Positions 1-5,857 of a stretch of DNA of 7,213 nt are shown here, in pieces; positions within the stretch are counted from its first letter, which is position 1, and each line of letters opens with the position of its first letter. Position numbers and translations under genes: made by a program. The DNA is from Prolixibacteraceae bacterium (GTDB lineage Bacteria; Bacteroidota; Bacteroidia; Bacteroidales; Prolixibacteraceae). The stretch is taken from positions 1 to 7,213 of the forward strand of contig JAFGDX010000234.1 of the NCBI GenBank assembly GCA_016931875.1, read 5' to 3'. Below the pieces are notes generated by a model that saw only the letters and a program-made list of their open reading frames with translations, had not been told where the DNA came from and did no database searches.

Positions 1-243
1 ATGAAATTTATGTATTTGAGCCATCTTCATAATCTTTATACGTCCTGATGTTTATAACGCAGATTTGGTTGCGTTAGTTTGAAGAGAGTATAAAGTTTTT
101 GTGAAATTTTATGCTTGCAACAGAAAAGAGTATGTTTTAGAAATGTACCACAAACGCATCCGCGGAAAGTTTCTGGCAGGCGGCAAAAAGCAGTAATTCA
201 ACATATTAATACCTACTCCGTTTTGTCTTGTTTGGGGTTATCC
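1..243. other. Intergenic region or edge of an off-window gene, no supported gene
   Basis: I see no gene here that I can support. The plus strand has a 15-codon open frame from base 1 to a TGA at 46-48, which could be the tail of something outside the window or chance. A 31-codon minus-strand frame (204 down to 109) and a plus-strand frame starting at 115 that runs through the pckA terminator into the pckA tail both look like chance. A short 7-bp inverted repeat (taacgca at 55-61, tgcgtta at 70-76) lacks a T-tract and is probably meaningless. The stretch lies beyond the pckA terminator, so it separates pckA from whatever lies to the left. Confidence 0.5.
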
Positions 244-277
244 AAAAAAAATAACCTCGCCGGTATGGCGAGGTTAT
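244..277 (-). terminator. Rho-independent terminator of pckA
   Basis: A perfect 11-bp stem (ataacctcgcc at 251-261 pairing with ggcgaggttat at 267-277) closes a 5-base loop. Read on the minus strand it is followed at once by a run of T residues (the A-run at 244-251 on the plus strand). It begins 21 bases after the pckA stop codon and faces the right way to end that transcript. The GC-rich core of the stem in AT-rich surroundings makes this the clearest terminator in the window. Confidence 0.93.
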
Positions 278-298
278 ACAATATAAATTTTACTATCA

Positions 299-1903
299 TT
301 AATCCAGTTGAGGACCTGCAGCTACCAATGCTTTACCTTCTTCGTTATCGGTATATTTCACGAAGTTTTTGATGAAACGACCTGCCAAATCTTTCGCTTT
401 TTCGTCCCAGTCGGCAGCGTTTGTATAGGTATCACGCGGATCAAGAATTTCAGTGGCCACACCTTTTAATTCAGTCGGAATTTCAAGGTTAAAAATGGGT
501 AAATTTTTGGTTGGCGCACCTTCAATTGAACCATCGAGAATGGCGGTGATAATGCCACGTGTATCTTTAATAGAAATACGTTTTCCTGTTCCGTTCCACC
601 CTGTGTTTACCAGGTAAGCTTCAGCTCCGTGTTCTTCCATTTTTTTCACCAGTTCTTCACCGTATTTGGTTGGGTGAAGAGAAAGGAAAGCAGCGCCAAA
701 ACAAGCAGAGAACGTAGGTTGCGGAGTTGTAACACCACGTTCGGTCCCGGCTAATTTAGCAGTAAACCCTGACAAGAAGTGGTATTTTGTTTGTTCCGGA
801 GTTAATTTAGCCACCGGAGGAAGTACGCCAAAGGCATCAGCAGTAAGGAAAATTACTTTTTTAGCGTGCCCGGCCTTCGAAACGGGTTTTACGATATTAT
901 CGATATGATAAATCGGGTACGAAACACGTGTATTTTCTGTTACTGAACCATCATTAAAATCAATTTTACCATTTTCATCAACCGTAACATTTTCAAGAAG
1001 TGCATTGCGTTTGATAGCGCCATAAATTTCAGGTTCGGCATCTTTATCCAAACGGATTGTTTTTGCATAACATCCACCTTCAAAATTGAATACACCCTCA
1101 TCATCCCAACCGTGTTCATCATCGCCGATTAACTGACGGTTTGGGTCGGTTGAAAGAGTGGTTTTTCCTGTTCCTGAAAGGCCAAAGAAAATAGCAACAT
1201 CACCATCTTTACCAACGTTTGCAGAGCAGTGCATTGAAGCCATTCCATTCAGAGGAAGGTAGTAGTTCATCATGGCAAAAATTCCTTTCTTCATTTCACC
1301 ACCATACCATGAACCACCAAGAACATGCATTTTTTCAGTCAGATTAAAAACAGTGTATACTTCTGAATTCAACCCGTGTTCTTTCCATTTTGTATTTACA
1401 GTTTTTGCTCCGTTCAACGAAACAAAATCAGGTTCGTAATCCTTCAGTTCTTCTTCTGTTGGGCGGATGAACATATTTTTCACAAAATGAGCCTGCCATG
1501 CCACCTCCATTATAAAACGAACTTTTAAACGGGAATCAGCGTTGGCACCACAGTAGGTATCTATTACAAACAGTCTCTTTCCTGAAAGTTGTTTTACAGT
1601 GTTTGCTTTTAACTCGTTCCAAACTTCAGTTGAAACGGGTTTGTTATCGTTCGGAGATTCGGGAGTAGTCCACCATATTGTATCTTTTGTAGTATCGTCT
1701 TTAACAATATATTTGTCTTTTGGTGAACGTCCGGTGAAAACCCCGGTCATAACATTTACAGCATCCAATTCGGTAAGCTGTCCTTTTTCATATCCCTCGA
1801 GGGCAGGGTTCATCTCCTCTTCAAAAAGTTGTTCGTAAGAAGGGTTGTAAACAATTTCCTGTACGTCTTGTATTCCGTACTTCGACAAATCCAAGTTTTT
1901 CAT
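299..1903 (-). CDS. pckA: Phosphoenolpyruvate carboxykinase (ATP)
   Basis: Cytosolic enzyme that interconverts oxaloacetate + ATP with PEP + CO2 + ADP: the entry step of gluconeogenesis, and in many anaerobic Bacteroidota a CO2-fixing, ATP-yielding step toward succinate. The 534-residue product is full length for the ATP-dependent family (E. coli 540). Visible family motifs are the substrate loop TGRSPKDKY (Arg59), WYGGEMKKG (Tyr200, Lys205), SMHCSANVG (metal ligand His225), the kinase P-loop GLSGTGKTT (241-249, Lys247), the signature LIGDDEHGW (258-266, Asp261/Asp262), TRVSYP (Arg326) and the adenine-site stretch [12 protein letters not shown] (438-449). All catalytic positions I can place are intact. 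The P-loop and KRISIKDTR stretch fit the ATP rather than the GTP enzyme. The ATG at 1903 is preceded by an in-frame TAG two codons upstream, so a longer start is unlikely. There is no strong Shine-Dalgarno. The gene looks monocistronic, with its own putative promoter and terminator. Confidence 0.97.
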   Translation of the reverse strand: MKNLDLSKYGIQDVQEIVYNPSYEQLFEEEMNPALEGYEKGQLTELDAVNVMTGVFTGRSPKDKYIVKDDTTKDTIWWTTPESPNDNKPVSTEVWNELKANTVKQLSGKRLFVIDTYCGANADSRLKVRFIMEVAWQAHFVKNMFIRPTEEELKDYEPDFVSLNGAKTVNTKWKEHGLNSEVYTVFNLTEKMHVLGGSWYGGEMKKGIFAMMNYYLPLNGMASMHCSANVGKDGDVAIFFGLSGTGKTTLSTDPNRQLIGDDEHGWDDEGVFNFEGGCYAKTIRLDKDAEPEIYGAIKRNALLENVTVDENGKIDFNDGSVTENTRVSYPIYHIDNIVKPVSKAGHAKKVIFLTADAFGVLPPVAKLTPEQTKYHFLSGFTAKLAGTERGVTTPQPTFSACFGAAFLSLHPTKYGEELVKKMEEHGAEAYLVNTGWNGTGKRISIKDTRGIITAILDGSIEGAPTKNLPIFNLEIPTELKGVATEILDPRDTYTNAADWDEKAKDLAGRFIKNFVKYTDNEEGKALVAAGPQLD

Positions 1904-1957
1904 AACTACCTAATAATTAACTTAATAATACACATTTCATAACGTAAATTCGGTCAA

Positions 1958-1965
1958 CAAAAATA
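1958..1965 (-). promoter_or_regulatory. Putative -7 element of the pckA promoter
   Basis: On the minus strand this reads TATTTTTG, an exact match to the Bacteroidota TAnnTTTG -7 box, 54 bases upstream of the pckA ATG. That would give a leader of roughly 45-50 bases. No TTTG stands at the expected -33 distance, so the match is only half of the consensus. In AT-rich DNA such an octamer can also occur by chance. Confidence 0.45.
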
Positions 1966-2080
1966 ACTTTTTTTTCCAACCCCTACCGATAAAGGTTTTG
2001 ATTTGCCTGCTTTTTGACACCAATTAAACAATATCTTAACAATCCATTTTCAGGGATGTTGGTTTTAAATATCTTTCTGA

Positions 2081-2122
2081 AAAAAATATAAAAAACGAGC
2101 ATTGCAATTTAAAACAATGCTC
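2081..2122 (-). terminator. Rho-independent terminator of xerD
   Basis: A perfect 8-bp stem (gagcattg at 2097-2104 pairing with caatgctc at 2115-2122) encloses a 10-base loop. On the minus strand it is followed by G, five T, TATA and six more T (complement of 2081-2095). It starts 28 bases after the xerD stop and faces the right direction. It separates xerD from pckA, which follow each other on the same strand. Confidence 0.85.
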
Positions 2123-2150
2123 ATTTCAATATATATTTTTAACCGCCGCT

Positions 2151-3050
2151 TTACGAGCGTGGATGGAATTGATGAATTGTGCTGCGTAAATAATCGCGAT
2201 CCAGGTGGGTGTAAATTTCAGTAGTTAAAATCGATTCGTGCCCCAGCATTTCCTGAACAGCCCGCAAATCGGCACCCCCGTTAATTAAGTGGGTGGCAAA
2301 CGAATGCCTGAAAGTATGCGGGCTTATTTTCTTTTCAAGCCCCACTTTATCAGCCAGGTTTTTGATAATGGTAAAAATCATTACCCTGCTGAGTTTTTTG
2401 CCTCTTCGGTTCAGAAAGAGAATGTTCTCACTTTCCTTGCTTATTTTCAGGGTTTTCCGATATCCGTTCAAATACTTGTTTATCTCTTCAATCGCTCTTT
2501 TACTTACCGGAACAAGTCTTTCCTTGTCGGCTTTTCCTTCAATTTTTACAAAACCCTGGTCAAAAAACAGGTTGGTTAATTTTAAATTCACCAGTTCAGA
2601 AACGCGCAGCCCGCAACTGTACAATGTTTCCAGCATTGCCTTGTTGCGTTGTCCTTCTGCCTTATCCAAATCAACCGCTTCAATCAGCGAATCGATTTCC
2701 TCCATCGTTAAAATGTCCGGAAGTTTTCGGCCAATTTTAGGCGATTCAAGCAAGGCCGTCGGATCGCTGGTAATTTTTCCTTCAATTAGAAGATATTTGT
2801 AAAACGATTTTATCCCCGAAATGGTGCGCGCCTGTGTTCTCGGGCTCACCCCACGCTCGTTCAACCATTCTACAAAACTTTTTAAATGGTTGAGTTTAAC
2901 TCTTTCGGGTGGAATTTTTTTGAAATTTTTATCCAAAAACTCAACCAATTTATTTATGTCATTAATATATGCCGCAATTGAATTTTGCGACAACGATTTT
3001 TCAAGTCTCAAATAGTTTTCATAACCTTTTTTACTGTCCTCCCATTTCAT
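2151..3050 (-). CDS. xerD: Site-specific tyrosine recombinase, XerD type
   Basis: A cytosolic DNA recombinase that in XerCD systems resolves chromosome dimers at dif during division. The 299-residue length is typical of Xer proteins. The N-terminal SAM-like core-binding domain spans about residues 5-90, with the motif SQNSIAAYINDI near its start. The catalytic domain, about 110-299, carries the full active site: Arg149 (SCGLRVSEL), Lys173 (EGKADKERLVP), His245 and Arg248 (SPHTFRHSFATHL), His271 (MLGHESI) and the nucleophile Tyr280 (TEIYTHL). The stretch GGADLRAVQEMLGH resembles XerD more than a phage or transposon integrase, and no mobile-element boundaries or neighbouring excisionase are seen. 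The call XerD rather than XerC rests on overall similarity and core-gene context, so it is less certain than the family. AAGGA lies about 2 bases before the ATG, closer than an ideal ribosome site. It is divergent from aroQ and ends at its own terminator. Confidence 0.92.
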   Translation of the reverse strand: MKWEDSKKGYENYLRLEKSLSQNSIAAYINDINKLVEFLDKNFKKIPPERVKLNHLKSFVEWLNERGVSPRTQARTISGIKSFYKYLLIEGKITSDPTALLESPKIGRKLPDILTMEEIDSLIEAVDLDKAEGQRNKAMLETLYSCGLRVSELVNLKLTNLFFDQGFVKIEGKADKERLVPVSKRAIEEINKYLNGYRKTLKISKESENILFLNRRGKKLSRVMIFTIIKNLADKVGLEKKISPHTFRHSFATHLINGGADLRAVQEMLGHESILTTEIYTHLDRDYLRSTIHQFHPRS

Positions 3051-3066
3051 ATCCTTATTTTTATAT

Positions 3067-3097
3067 TTTGTTAATCGTTGTTATTTAAATAATTTTG
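3067..3097 (+). promoter_or_regulatory. Bacteroidota sigma-ABfr-type promoter for aroQ
   Basis: TTTG at 3067-3070 and TAATTTTG at 3090-3097 match the -33 (TTTG) and -7 (TAnnTTTG) boxes, with a 19-base spacer in the usual range. Transcription would start near 3101-3105, giving an aroQ leader of about 85 bases that is strongly AT-rich. A 12-bp A/T-only palindrome (TTATTTAAATAA, 3081-3092) overlaps the left edge of the -7 box. It may be a protein site or simply base composition. I found no comparable CAAAnnTA element for xerD on the other strand. Confidence 0.65.
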
Positions 3098-3188
3098 AAA
3101 TAGAATCGGTACCACTTTTAATTATTTGAATATAAGTACGATTGATTACATATAAAGTTACTATAAAAAAAATTAAAATCGAAATGAA

Positions 3189-3632
3189 ATGAAGTTATTG
3201 ATAATCAACGGTCCAAATTTAAATCTTCTTGGAAAAAGAGAAAAAAATATATATGGGGATAAAAGTTTTGACGATTATTTAAAAAAACTGACCGACTCCT
3301 TCCCTGATATTCATTTTCTTTATTTTCAATCGAACATTGAAGGCGAATTAATTGATAAAATCCATGAATTTGGGTTTGATTATGATGGGATAATCATCAA
3401 TGCCGGAGCATACACACACACTTCGGTAGCCATCCGCGATGCCATTGCAGGAGTTACAACACCCGTTGTTGAGGTACACATTTCAAACACCTTGTCGCGC
3501 GAAGATTTCAGGCATAAATCGATCATCGGACCGGTTTGCAAAGGATGTATCATGGGCTTTGGGTTACAATCGTATACACTTGCAATTCAGAGTTTTGCAA
3601 ACAGAACTAATGAAATTCTACCTCAATCTTAA
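3189..3632 (+). CDS. aroQ: 3-dehydroquinate dehydratase, type II
   Basis: Third step of the shikimate pathway: removes water from 3-dehydroquinate to give 3-dehydroshikimate, on the way to aromatic amino acids and folate. Type II enzymes are small cytosolic flavodoxin-fold proteins that form dodecamers, and 147 residues is normal. Visible motifs are the N-terminal INGPNLNLLGKRE (6-18; Asn10, Arg17), the catalytic Tyr22 in IYG, NAGAYTHTS (71-79; Asn71, His77), EVHISN (95-100; His97, Ser99) and SREDFRHKS (103-111; Arg104, Arg108), followed by GFG at 122-124. All expected catalytic and substrate-binding residues are present. The active-site loop reads REKNIYG where the family usually has REPxxYG. 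The start is the ATG at 3189, which agrees with the family N-terminus. A two-codon frame ATG-AAA-TGA at 3184-3192 overlaps it. No Shine-Dalgarno is evident. pyk follows after 75 bases on the same strand. Confidence 0.96.
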   Translation: MKLLIINGPNLNLLGKREKNIYGDKSFDDYLKKLTDSFPDIHFLYFQSNIEGELIDKIHEFGFDYDGIIINAGAYTHTSVAIRDAIAGVTTPVVEVHISNTLSREDFRHKSIIGPVCKGCIMGFGLQSYTLAIQSFANRTNEILPQS

Positions 3633-3646
3633 ATCTGATTTCAGAT
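3633..3646 (+). repeat. Short inverted repeat just after aroQ
   Basis: ATCTGA-TT-TCAGAT forms a perfect 6-bp stem directly after the aroQ TAA. The turn is only two bases, and the sequence that follows on the plus strand is A-rich rather than T-rich, so it does not meet the usual form of an intrinsic terminator. It may pause or protect the 3' end of the aroQ message, or be chance. aroQ-to-pyk readthrough therefore remains possible. Confidence 0.35.
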
Positions 3647-3681
3647 AAAATAAAAATGAGCTGGCAAACAATAATTAGTTC

Positions 3682-3689
3682 TACATTTG
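3682..3689 (+). promoter_or_regulatory. Putative -7 element of the pyk promoter
   Basis: TACATTTG is an exact TAnnTTTG match followed by CACCC, a context common at Bacteroidota transcription starts. It lies 18 bases before the ATG at 3708 and 24 before the one at 3714, so the leader would be very short, perhaps 10-20 bases. No TTTG is seen at the -33 position (the sequence there is around AGCTGG), so this is a half match. It suggests that pyk can be transcribed independently of aroQ. Confidence 0.5.
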
Positions 3690-3707
3690 CACCCTTGTTA
3701 AAAATGA

Positions 3708-5135
3708 ATGCATATGAGACAGACCAAAATTGTAGCAACAATATCCGACCAAAAATGCGAGGTTGATTTTATAAAATCATTATACGAGGCCGGAATGAAT
3801 GTAGCGCGAATCAACACCGCTCATATCAGTAAGGAAAGTGGAAAAAAATTAGTTAAAAATATTCGCTCGGTATCCGATAAAATTGCCATTCTTATTGATA
3901 CCAAAGGCCCCGAAATAAGAACGTGCACCACGCAAAATGAATTACAGGTAAAGGCCGGGCAAATTATCACCATTTCGCACAAACTGGTAAAAAGCGCCAA
4001 CCCTCATATTTGTGTAAACTACAACCATTTTGTAAGCGATTTGCGCGAAGGCGACCGGATATTAGTTGACGACGGAGATGTTGGTATCACTGTAATAGAA
4101 AAGAAAAGAAGCTATTTGCTGTGCAAGGTTGAAAACAGCGGCACTATAAAAAGCAACAAAAGTATGAATGTTCCGGGAGTTGAAATTCATCTTCCTTCTC
4201 TTTCTGAAAAAGACAGAGAATTTATTCTGTTTGCCATTGAAAATGAACTCGACTTTATTGCGCACTCTTTTGTTCGGAACAAAAAAGACATTCAGGAGGT
4301 TCAGAAAATATTGGATGAACACAACAGTTCCATTAAAATTATTGCAAAAATTGAGAATCTCGAAGGGGTAAACAATATCGATGAGATTTTACAATCGGCC
4401 TACGGAATTATGGTGGCCCGCGGCGATCTTGGCATTGAGCTTCCGGCGGAACAAATTCCAACTGTGCAACGCAATCTTATCCGAAAAGCCATTGTTGAGA
4501 AAAAGCCGGTAATTATTGCCACACAAATGTTGCATAGTATGATTGAGCATCCGCGGCCAACACGCGCCGAGGTAGGCGATGTTGCCAGTGCCATTTATGC
4601 GCGAACCGATGCGATTATGCTCAGTGGCGAAACTGCTTACGGAAAATATCCGGTGGAAGCCATTGAAATGATGGTAAAAATTGCCAGGGAAGTTGAACCC
4701 GACCGCGACAAACGCTATGATGTAATCCTCCCGCCCATCAAAAATGAAATTCCGGCTTACCTTGCCCAATCGGCCATGCGGGCTGCGCGTGAGTTAAACC
4801 CGGTTGCCATTGTTACCTCAACCACAACAGGAAAAACAGCCCGGTACCTGTCGGCCTACCGTTCTACCACACCGGTACTTGCCAAATGCCATTCGCAACA
4901 GGTGGTACGTCAATTAGCGCTTTCATTTGGTGTGTATGCATCCTATCTGCCAACGAAAAAAAACAAGCTAAAAATTCAGATGGCAGCCATTCAATCGCTG
5001 ATTAAAGAAAAAACAATTCAAAAAGAAGACCTGATTATTTATATCGGCGGAAGATTTGGAGAAGATGCGGGCGCTTCGTTTATTGAAATCTCAAGTGCTG
5101 AAAAACTTTTGCTGGATCCCAAAATGTACAAATAG
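3708..5135 (+). CDS. pyk: Pyruvate kinase
   Basis: Last step of glycolysis: transfers phosphate from PEP to ADP, giving pyruvate and ATP, in the cytosol as a homotetramer. The 475-residue length is that of the standard bacterial enzyme. Order of parts: A-domain start (KIVATISD, 7-14; Arg34, Asn36), DTKGPEIRT (64-72), mobile B domain about 73-168, the second A-domain half with the family signature IIAKIENLEGV (211-221, catalytic Lys214, metal ligand Glu216), VARGDLGIE (236-244, Asp240), TQMLHSMIEHPRPTRAEV (272-289) and LSGETAYGKYPVEA (305-318), then the regulatory C domain about 345-475. Glu69 in DTKGPE is the residue found in potassium-dependent pyruvate kinases. Where other enzymes have NFSH, this one has NTAH, so the potassium-ligand Ser is Ala38. 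The true start may be the ATG two codons later (3714), which gives the more typical MRQTKIVATISD. Residue numbers here count from 3708. It converges on the lolA-like gene, 4 bp apart. Confidence 0.97.
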   Translation: MHMRQTKIVATISDQKCEVDFIKSLYEAGMNVARINTAHISKESGKKLVKNIRSVSDKIAILIDTKGPEIRTCTTQNELQVKAGQIITISHKLVKSANPHICVNYNHFVSDLREGDRILVDDGDVGITVIEKKRSYLLCKVENSGTIKSNKSMNVPGVEIHLPSLSEKDREFILFAIENELDFIAHSFVRNKKDIQEVQKILDEHNSSIKIIAKIENLEGVNNIDEILQSAYGIMVARGDLGIELPAEQIPTVQRNLIRKAIVEKKPVIIATQMLHSMIEHPRPTRAEVGDVASAIYARTDAIMLSGETAYGKYPVEAIEMMVKIAREVEPDRDKRYDVILPPIKNEIPAYLAQSAMRAARELNPVAIVTSTTTGKTARYLSAYRSTTPVLAKCHSQQVVRQLALSFGVYASYLPTKKNKLKIQMAAIQSLIKEKTIQKEDLIIYIGGRFGEDAGASFIEISSAEKLLLDPKMYK

Positions 5136-5139
5136 CTGA

Positions 5140-5790
5140 TTAGCGAAAATCGATAATTTCAATGTCGTCATATTCAGTGGCATTGAAAACAAATTCTGAA
5201 TCGGGAAACGATTTATCAGTTTCCATTTTTTTTACATGAATGCCATATAAATTATCGTCGGTGCCGTAAAGTGTGGCTGAATCGATCATGAGTGTTGATG
5301 CATTGATGGCCAAACTTATTTTGGAAATATCCTGAAACTCATTATCAGGATACAGTTCAATGATGTAAAGTGTTTTGTTTCCTTCCTTTTTCTCTTCAAT
5401 AAATTTTGACTGAAATCCTTTTTCGTAGATGCTAAAAAGCGAGGATGGGTCCATTAAATCGCTGTTTCCTTCTTCAATGGTTGAAATGGTAACCTGATTG
5501 CCGTCTTCCATATAATTCCAGATGGTTTCGCCATCAGAATAAATTTTCAGGCCAGCACCGGGCAAAACAACCTGGTATTTTTCTCCTTTTAGTTTGATTG
5601 TTCCTTCGTTTGCCTCATGAATATCCACTTCAATATTGTCCATAGTAAATGAAAATTCGGCTTCGATGGTTTTAAATGAACGGGTTTTACTGCTGACCTG
5701 GTTTAAAATCTGAACGGCCTTTTCATCCTCTTGTGCCAACACAAACAAATAAGAAATTAAAATTATACTGGTAAGAAATACTTTTTTCAT
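5140..5790 (-). CDS. lolA: LolA-like outer-membrane lipoprotein carrier protein
   Basis: Predicted periplasmic chaperone that takes lipoproteins released from the inner membrane and carries them to the outer membrane. I start it at the ATG at 5790 (216 residues), which opens a clean signal peptide: MKK, a hydrophobic run to about residue 18, then VLA with likely signal peptidase I cleavage between Ala19 and Gln20. A longer frame exists only with a TTG start at 5820 and would bury the signal. There is no lipobox cysteine, so the mature protein should be soluble. The rest fits the LolA fold: an early motif AEFSFTMDN, a beta-rich body with GTIKLKGEKYQVVLPG and the SDGETIWNYMED segment, and length near 200. 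Sequence similarity within the LolA family is low, so the fold is more certain than the detailed role. It follows ftsK by 67 bases with no terminator between, a pairing I recall as common in Bacteroidota, so both are probably co-transcribed. Confidence 0.85.
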   Translation of the reverse strand: MKKVFLTSIILISYLFVLAQEDEKAVQILNQVSSKTRSFKTIEAEFSFTMDNIEVDIHEANEGTIKLKGEKYQVVLPGAGLKIYSDGETIWNYMEDGNQVTISTIEEGNSDLMDPSSLFSIYEKGFQSKFIEEKKEGNKTLYIIELYPDNEFQDISKISLAINASTLMIDSATLYGTDDNLYGIHVKKMETDKSFPDSEFVFNATEYDDIEIIDFR

Positions 5791-5857
5791 CTGATTTTCA
5801 TTTTTTTCTCCAACATTCAAACTACTGAATACCGTTCTGATTATTTTTAAATTAATT

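Noticed and set aside
109..204. 31-codon minus-strand frame beyond the pckA terminator
   Set aside because: Short, no ribosome site, no recognisable residue pattern, and a frame of this length is expected by chance.
115..372. 85-codon plus-strand open frame left of pckA
   Set aside because: It runs through the pckA terminator hairpin and into the opposite strand of the pckA 3' end. The translated residues resemble no family I know, and there is no convincing promoter or ribosome site.
2012..2048. Possible dif-like Xer recombination site near xerD (TTAAACAATATCTTAA region)
   Set aside because: The two arms are only weakly inverted and I could not match the XerC and XerD arms of known dif sites. 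AT-rich DNA gives such partial matches freely.
2293..2802. 169-codon plus-strand open frame inside xerD
   Set aside because: It is antisense to a clearly coding gene with intact catalytic motifs. The translated residues show no family pattern, so it is a shadow frame.
2151..3050. The tyrosine recombinase as a sign of an integrated mobile element
   Set aside because: Its sequence is of the housekeeping XerD kind, its neighbours are core metabolic genes, and no tRNA target, attachment repeats, excisionase or cargo genes are visible.
5791..5820. Ten-residue N-terminal extension of the LolA-like protein from a TTG at 5820
   Set aside because: It would place a charged hydrophilic stretch in front of a clean MKK-type signal peptide. 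The ATG at 5790 is far more plausible.
5791..5857. Promoter for lolA inside the ftsK-lolA gap
   Set aside because: The minus strand has TAGTTTG, one base short of TAnnTTTG, and no TTTG at -33. Readthrough from ftsK explains expression more simply.
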